This document shows positions 57,823 through 64,000 of a stretch of 64,000 bases of DNA, in pieces. The DNA lies in NCBI GenBank assembly GCA_039000515.1, contig JBCFYV010000012.1:117787849-117851848 (forward strand), given 5' to 3'. Numbering within the stretch: position 1 is the stretch's first letter; each line of letters starts with the position of its first letter. The position numbers and the translations under genes are program-made. Source of the stretch: Timema cristinae. Lineage: Eukaryota > Arthropoda > Insecta > Phasmatodea > Timematidae. The notes below the pieces were generated by a model. That model worked only from the letters and a program-made list of their open reading frames with translations, was not told the origin of the DNA and ran no database searches.

Positions 57823-59737
57823 GCGAGTATATCCTGTATTTGGGTGTATAGTTAGTAATTCATGGTGGATTTTCTCTTTTTCTCTCACGTCCACAGAACT
57901 GATTCAACACATTTCAGAATTAATTTAAGACAAGTTGGAACAAAACTTTACAATTGATTTTATTTAACTTCAGATATTTCTTAAACAAACAACTTTATAT
58001 TTCTTATATGCTTGTTATTATATACATTCTACAAATATTTATTTTAATTACATTACAGGGAATGGCAGTGCTTGATGTACAAGCTAGCATTTTTTACTGC
58101 TCACTTGACTGGGCGTTTTTTTTCTTCTCATTTTACATGCCTTTACTGTGGCAAATTCTGGTACATTTCCTAAAAAATCCACCTCCCTGTGATTATTAAT
58201 TTGCAAACCTTTTACCACTCTGCTGATATAGCTCACTCACGGGCTCACGTCGTGAAGTTTTTATGGAAGGAACTTACAGTGGCGTCACTAAGGGGTGCAG
58301 ACCGCACCGTGTGGCACCATCTAAGAGCGTGACACTAAAGTGACTGTCTACATGTTTTGTGTAGTATATCGGCAGAAACTATTATTAAATATATCTCTGT
58401 AGTTAACTATAACCACAAAAACTTTTACGTAAGCAGAGCATACTTATACTTCATCAATATACGTACAAAGACAACACTGCATATGCACGTTTGGAACTTT
58501 CTAATGCACCTGTGCTGTGAAAGCTTTTTTTTTCAGTTACTACTCAGTTATAATGACACATTGAATTTTGTCCTCACACGATGATGTTTTCGTTGCCACT
58601 GGTGTTTTTACAGAAATCGATTTTGTCAAATTTTCTGGCATTTTAGCTATAATATTTTTGAGTATATTGCAATATGCATTTGTCTACAACTTCTACATTA
58701 TTTTGGGCCATTATTGATTATGCAAATCTAATCCATAAATGTATCTCATTAACAGTCAAGTTTAGTGAGTTAAAAATTAACATATTTTTTTACTACCAAT
58801 TCTATTGTTTTCCTACAGAATTTTCACTTCAACCACGTGAAACTATGTAAATATATTTTGGTTACGCATATGATATTTTAATATAAAGGCTTGGTTGTAA
58901 TTTCATTAGTGGTTTATGTTGCTACTATTGCCATTACTTTCAGTGAGATATGGGTATTAAGTTTTATGAGTAACATTATTACAAAAAACATTATTAAGCA
59001 TTCTATATGGGAGGCGGTTCATGAGGATGACACCAACCCTAGTTACGGCACTGGGAACTTGAATTTTGACAATTAATGTTTGACTTATTAAATTCCCAGT
59101 GATAGACACTAAATATTTAAAGTTCATCTTGTATTATTGGCAACCTTAAGAGGAAGTTTGCTTGTTATTTTAGCTAGGATCGATGAAGCATCTTTAACTA
59201 TGTATTAAAATCTGAACTTAATTTTGATTTGTATTCAATTCAAAGTGAATCTTGAATTATTAAAAATTAGTATTAAAATCAAAATTTCAAAAACAAATAG
59301 AACATAAATTTGTATTAAATGGAATTTAATTCACTCAAAATTAAAAAAAAAATTAAAACTTTTTATAAAAATTTGCAGGGATTTATCATTTGATAGGATC
59401 ATATAAAGGTGGTATATTAATAACTCGTTCATTATTTAAATGTGATAACCTTATTTTTCTTATCGAACTTGATTAAAAAAATAAAATAGATTTGACTCAA
59501 AATAATTTAATTAAAATTACTCAATTCGAAACATTTTGGTTTTGTTATAAAATATTAATTTTGGAAACAAAGATTGAATCAGATTAGAAATTCAAAATCT
59601 TGGGTTTTCACAGATTTAGTTTTTTTCAGTATGTTAATATTACATATAGCTTGCGTTTGTTTGATATGTTTACAGTACGGTTAAATTAAAAGATCTTGCA
59701 TGTTTCTCTATTTACAATTCGCTCTAATTTCCTTCAG

Positions 59738-59773
59738 TTCCCCCATGCTGCAAGGATCACCTGCTAAAGGACG
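59738..59773 (+). CDS. SNX14: SNX14-like 36-nt microexon in the RGS-PX linker
   Basis: Acceptor tttccttcag|T, donor GGACG|GTAAGT. It encodes SPMLQGSPAKG with phase 2 at both ends, matching the exons at 57764 and 62182. The linker between RGS and PX is variable in the family, so the call rests on sites, phase and openness; it could be alternatively used because its length is a multiple of three. Confidence 0.65.
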
Positions 59774-60261
59774 GTAAGTACTTAATATTAATTGAAATAA
59801 CTTCTCTTAATTCTTATGATTAAACTAATTGTCATGGCAGTTAAATTCTAGCTCGACATTACTAGCTCAACGCCAGTATCAGTCTAAAGTCATAAGGGTT
59901 TATATCCTGGATGAGTGTACTAAAGTGGTTTTATTGATAGTCTTCTGTTCATAAACAATTATGTTTTAAAAATATTTATAAAAAAGTGTCTTGAGTCATT
60001 TAGTTACATAAGGTTTGATGCTTACCAGGGGTGTGCAAAGGCCACTTTTTTAATTTGGAGCAAAGTCGAATCAATAAATATGAATTATTCCTGAAACCAA
60101 ATTGAAGTTCGAATATTTAAAAAAAATTAATGTTAACAAACGATATATGTTTTATAATTATTCAAAACTTACACTATTAAATATAACTGATAAAATGTTA
60201 TGTTGCAAACATGTTTAACATATCCTGTTCTAAGCTGATAAATTGCGTTATCTTATCATTA

Positions 60262-60555
60262 TCATCATCAACTGTTTCCAGCCTATGTGGCTGGTTCATT
60301 TATTTAGTAAAATGGCTCCTCCATCTTCCTATTTCTTTCCACCATTCTTCCTCCTTTATTTGCTTCTCTTTCTCTCCTTTCACTTGCACATTTGATGGTA
60401 TCTGCTCCTCTTGTCTCTTTTATTTGGTCTCCCTTGTATATTTCCTGCATACTTCATGTCCTTCATTAACTTTGGTATCCTTTCCTTTTACATCATTACA
60501 TGCCCATACCATCTGTCTTGCTTCCTCTACTATCTCATGTGCTCCAACTGTAAAC
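60262..60555 (-). mobile_element. LINE 3' end (WYGHVMRR type)
   Basis: Inverted 3' end 'tttccagcctatgtggctgg', the 'ccaccattcttcctcctttatt' stretch, and at the right a single unit of the 62-bp segment 'catgcccataccatctg' + 'cttgcttcctctac'. Confidence 0.7.
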
Positions 60556-61629
60556 TGAAACATATAAACATTAAAAGGTTGTCTCACTCACCATCCTGGC
60601 CCCAGTTGACCCTGTCTCAGCAAAAAAAACAACCTATAACTCTACAACACATCGCGGCACTGTCTAACATTGGACTGAAGCGGCCCGAGGTTCATTTCTC
60701 GACGCCAGTGCCGAGCCGCGTCCACAGAAAAAAAAAGTGTGATATGCGTGAGCTCACTGCGCTCTATCAGCCACACTCGGCCAAATCGTAAAACTGTTCT
60801 TCCATGTGTGTCTGGTGACTTGGAGCATGTTACAGTATATTCTAGACGCATGGTTGCGCCTCTAGAGCACGTGGCATATTTTTAGGGTATATAATGATGG
60901 TGTGTCTGTGTTGTAGACACACATTACTTACTGGCTACAAGGTGAGTGACATTGCCAGAGGTTGATTTAAACATTAGGTTATTCAAAATTCCCTTTTGGC
61001 TTAAAATGTTTTAAACTATTCAAAAGTATTGTTCTGGACTAGTAATCTTAAAACTTATTATTGGCACTATATGGACTTGGTATATTTTGGGTGCTTAAAG
61101 CCATGATAATATTTAATATCTTTGGGCGGTGATTTCAAACCATTTGTTCACTTTTTATTACAATCCCTATGGGGGACCCTTGGTTCCTGTGTCTTAGTTT
61201 GAAACTTTTCTTATCCACTTAATGGATGGACTTTTTTACCCTTTGGGTACCGCCACTTGGGACGGTCATTTAAACCTGATAGCGTTGTTTGCCAGGTCTT
61301 CTTATTTTAATATTTTAGGATTTATATTCATCTTGTTATTTATTAAAACACTATTTATCATTGTTGAAAATGTTAAAAGTTTATGTAGTGTTAGTCAAAG
61401 AAGGGGCCACAAGTCGGTGAGGCAATATCGCAGTCTTGGCTTTATTTACTAATATTTTTATTTTGAAAGCCATTAGGTGGTGTAGTTTTCAATATTGTGA
61501 CCTTTGTGAATAGATTCTAATATTCTGATACTCATTCGGGAGGAACTTTATTAAATGAGACTATATTACCTTTTACTATTCGCCTCACAGTGTGTGATGT
61601 ATTTTGGGCCAATTAAATTATTGTTTGCC

Positions 61630-61660
61630 TCTAATATATATATATATATATATATATATT
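61630..61660. repeat. (TA)n microsatellite
   Basis: About 13 TA units. Confidence 0.9.
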
Positions 61661-61796
61661 TATTTTGACGGACGCCTAACGCTTTATGTTGTCTCACTTT
61701 CTCATTGAGTTGTATGTAATTTATAATCTGAATAAAATAACTCTCTTGGTCCCTTCCCCGACTGATATTTCAGAGTGTTGATAAAGGGGGGGTTTA

Positions 61797-61880
61797 TACA
61801 ACATCCTCATTACATGTCCATACCATCTCAGCTTTTCTTGCTCCACTATCTCATGTTCTCCTGTTCTCATGTACCCCAAC
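61797..61880 (-). mobile_element. LINE fragment, one 62-bp segment
   Basis: 'acatcctcattacatgtcc' and 'ctccactatctcatg' match the unit of the 48.1-49.5 kb array in a single copy. Confidence 0.75.
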
Positions 61881-62181
61881 TATTGCCCAGGATCACAACA
61901 TGTAATTTAATTGTTTTATATTTCTGTCATGTGAAAATTAATTGGTGACTTACATAACAGCACAAAATGGCAAGAGTTGAACATATATATTTAACTTTAA
62001 ATATTTTTTATTGATGTAGCTTTGTAATTGTTGAATCTATAATTTACTTTTGAATTAAGTCGAAGTTGACAAATATTTGAAGCTAAGTTAAAGCCATAAA
62101 AGCTTTGCACACCCATGATATTGACAAACCTGTGCCGCACAGGTGGTTCGATTCGCTTAAACCCCTGTTTTTTTTAAACAG

Positions 62182-62326
62182 AGTTAACAAGAAATGGAGT
62201 GACAGTGGTGCTGTGGCGAGAATCAGCAACAAACTCAACAAGATTAAGGGAGCCTTGCGCTCTCAGCCGGTTGAAGGACATACGTTCGACTCGGATAGCA
62301 CGTTGGATCTTGGCGAGACGGAGTTT
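62182..62326 (+). CDS. SNX14: SNX14-like exon, linker before the PX domain
   Basis: Acceptor ttaaacag|A, donor GAGTTT|GTAAGT (phase 0). Reads VNKKWSDSGAVARISNKLNK, then IKGALRSQPVEGHTFDSDST and LDLGETEF. The human counterpart is [22 protein letters not shown]: the ISxxxxKIKGxxxS pattern is kept. Acidic and serine-rich afterwards. Confidence 0.92.
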
Positions 62327-63524
62327 GTAAGTAGCAAAATTTGTATTTGATATTTCCATTCCACAATCAACTAACAAGACAGTTTTTTCCCCTCCCACTG
62401 CGTCTTGCTAATCCAGGATATATGTAAGCCTGTACAAAGCTTTAAAATTTCAAATCTGAATAATTATCTTATTAGGATTTGTATTATATTTGAAAGTTTA
62501 AGTTTTAATGTTTATAATTAGCTAATGTAGAAACTTTTTACAATAATGTAAATTAAGTGGTAGTGATGGAAGGCAATATGAAAGGATAGTTAGGCTAGGC
62601 ATAGATAGGGACAAACACACTTCCTCTTAATTTCTTACCCTTTTCACACTTTCACAATCACACATTGTTTTTAAATTTTAAGAAACATTCCCTTTTCATT
62701 GAAAGAGATACACAAATAACACATAAAACATGCTTTAAAAATTTGAAAAAATAAATAGACGACAATGGGCAATGGATGACCGACAGACTGACATCAGACG
62801 ACTGACGAATGAACGTCGGACGACCGATGAATGAACGTCGAACCAACGGGCGGACAATGATTCAATTCCAAATATATCCCAGATTCTAATTCAGTGGAAT
62901 TAGCTTTGAAATTTGAATTCAAAAGTCAAACATTTGACTAATTAAACTTTTTAAAGAAGTTAGCATATAGTCATTATTTGACTGACATATAACTTGTGAA
63001 TCTAGTAATATTTAAAATCTAGTCATTATTTGGACACAGTTTTTCAACCATATTTTTTTATCGGACTCGATTGAAACACATATATAATTTAGTTCAAAAT
63101 TCTATATGAATTTAAGGATAACATTTCATTACAAAATATTTGATTCAAAATATTTTCAATATAAATAGTCAATTTAGATTATATTCAAACAATTTTTGAT
63201 ATCAAATATTTGATTTGGGTTTGATATTAGAATTTGATTCAAGTTAGTAAGCAAAGATTTGAATTAATTAAAATTAGTAAGCAAAGATTCGGATTTGATT
63301 TTAAATTGAAAATCTTGCATTTGCACACAATTAAGTATACATATTTAATTACATTACTGGAATAGGGACAGCAAAGGTATAATTTAGAGGAAATGCATCC
63401 ACATTTACATTGAGGAAGACTGGAAAACTGTTTGGAAAAAACTAACCTCACTACACTCGGGATTCAAACCCTCACCTGCCCATCACCGTAAAATAAAATT
63501 AGGTAATTTTGACATGTAGTACCC

Positions 63525-63765
63525 GCTTCGGTGGTCGCACGGTTTATGGTACCACTCTCGCAATAGACTGGACTGCAGATGACAGGGAGATCGGGGCTCG
63601 ATCCTAGTCGGGTATACCGAGAGTAATTTTTCCCAAATAGTTTTCCACCCTCTCCCTCCATGCAAATGTGGGTACACTCTCTTTAAATTCAACCTTCCTC
63701 ATTCCTAACACATTAAGTACATAGGTGTACAACCCAAATTGGTAGTAAGACGCAATACTAAACAA
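63525..63765 (+). mobile_element. tRNA-derived SINE, group B
   Basis: Head 'cgcttcggtggtcgcacgg', B-box 'ggggctcgatcctagtcgg', body 'gttttccaccctctccctcc', tail 'aattggtagtaagacgcaat'. A decayed reverse relative sits at about 63350-63480. Confidence 0.85.
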
Positions 63766-63917
63766 AATTGACATGTAGCCATTGCGTCACACCTAAAAGT
63801 AAACAATTAATATTTGAATCCAAACATCAGACTTTGTTTCCCCCTTTGCCTGTATGAAAAACTAACTTCCTGCATGAAATTTTCAAAAAAACAACAACTA
63901 TAAACGTGTAATTTCAG

Positions 63918-64000
63918 GCGGAGGATCTTCACCTGTCAGAGCTGTCAACCCAGCGTGATCTGAACGCGTGGCGTGTCTCCATTCCTTCTGTGGACACGCG
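63918..64000 (+). CDS. SNX14: SNX14-like exon entering the PX domain, cut by the window end
   Basis: Acceptor taatttcag|GCG (phase 0). Reads AEDLHLSELSTQRDLNAWRV, then SIPSVDTR, continuing past the edge. Human SNX14 has [20 protein letters not shown], the first strand of the PX domain. The PX and C-terminal nexin domains are outside the window. Confidence 0.92.

Noticed and set aside
60915..60939. 25-nt candidate SNX14 microexon between ttgtag and GTGAGT
   Set aside because: Its length would leave phase 0, incompatible with the next exon at 62182, while exon 59738-59773 joins that exon directly in phase.
60028..62117. A 2.1-kb hAT-like element bounded by CAGGGGTGTGCAAAG and CTTTGCACACCCATG
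   Set aside because: The ends are suggestively inverted, but there is no matching target duplication and the interior is mixed older repeats, so I did not annotate it as one element.

Overview
The window is eukaryotic nuclear DNA: AT-rich, intron-rich, with short exons bounded by GT-AG sites and a dense load of tRNA-derived SINEs, LINE pieces, MITEs and minisatellites. It fits an invertebrate animal, most likely an arthropod and perhaps an insect with a large genome; the species cannot be named from the sequence. No bacterial, viral or organellar gene set is present.

Two conserved protein genes are readable, pointing away from each other. On the minus strand, eight exons between about 21.35 kb and 9.73 kb encode the N-terminal and membrane half of an SLC26 anion transporter, closest in my memory to SLC26A11 (sodium-independent sulfate anion transporter). 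Its later exons, including the STAS domain, are not in the window. On the plus strand, about twelve exons from about 42.85 kb to the right edge encode an SNX14-like sorting nexin: N-terminal membrane segments, PXA domain, RGS domain, linker and the start of the PX region. The gene runs off the right end. The two genes share no obvious pathway.

Layout: 1-8.4 kb has no gene and holds a nearly perfect 1.27-kb direct duplication. 8.4-9.8 kb is a 63/65-bp minisatellite. 9.7-21.4 kb is the SLC26 gene with SINEs, LINE ends, an LTR remnant and a GC-rich foldback in its introns. 21.4-42.8 kb is intergenic, with a LINE relic, a 64-bp array of about 2.4 kb, a 37-bp array, many SINEs, a MITE and a 1.6-kb hAT-like foldback element. 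42.8-64 kb is the SNX14 gene with a LINE-borne 62-bp array, a Penelope-like relic carrying a MITE, and more SINEs.

The most notable observation is that two of the minisatellites were born from coding sequence. The 8.4-9.8 kb array repeats the 3' end of an SLC26 exon together with its 5' splice site, giving about 20 tandem donor sites. The 48.1-49.5 kb array repeats a 62-bp piece of LINE reverse-transcriptase coding sequence. Several conserved exons of both genes need single-base corrections, mostly in homopolymers, to stay in frame, which suggests residual consensus errors rather than pseudogenes.
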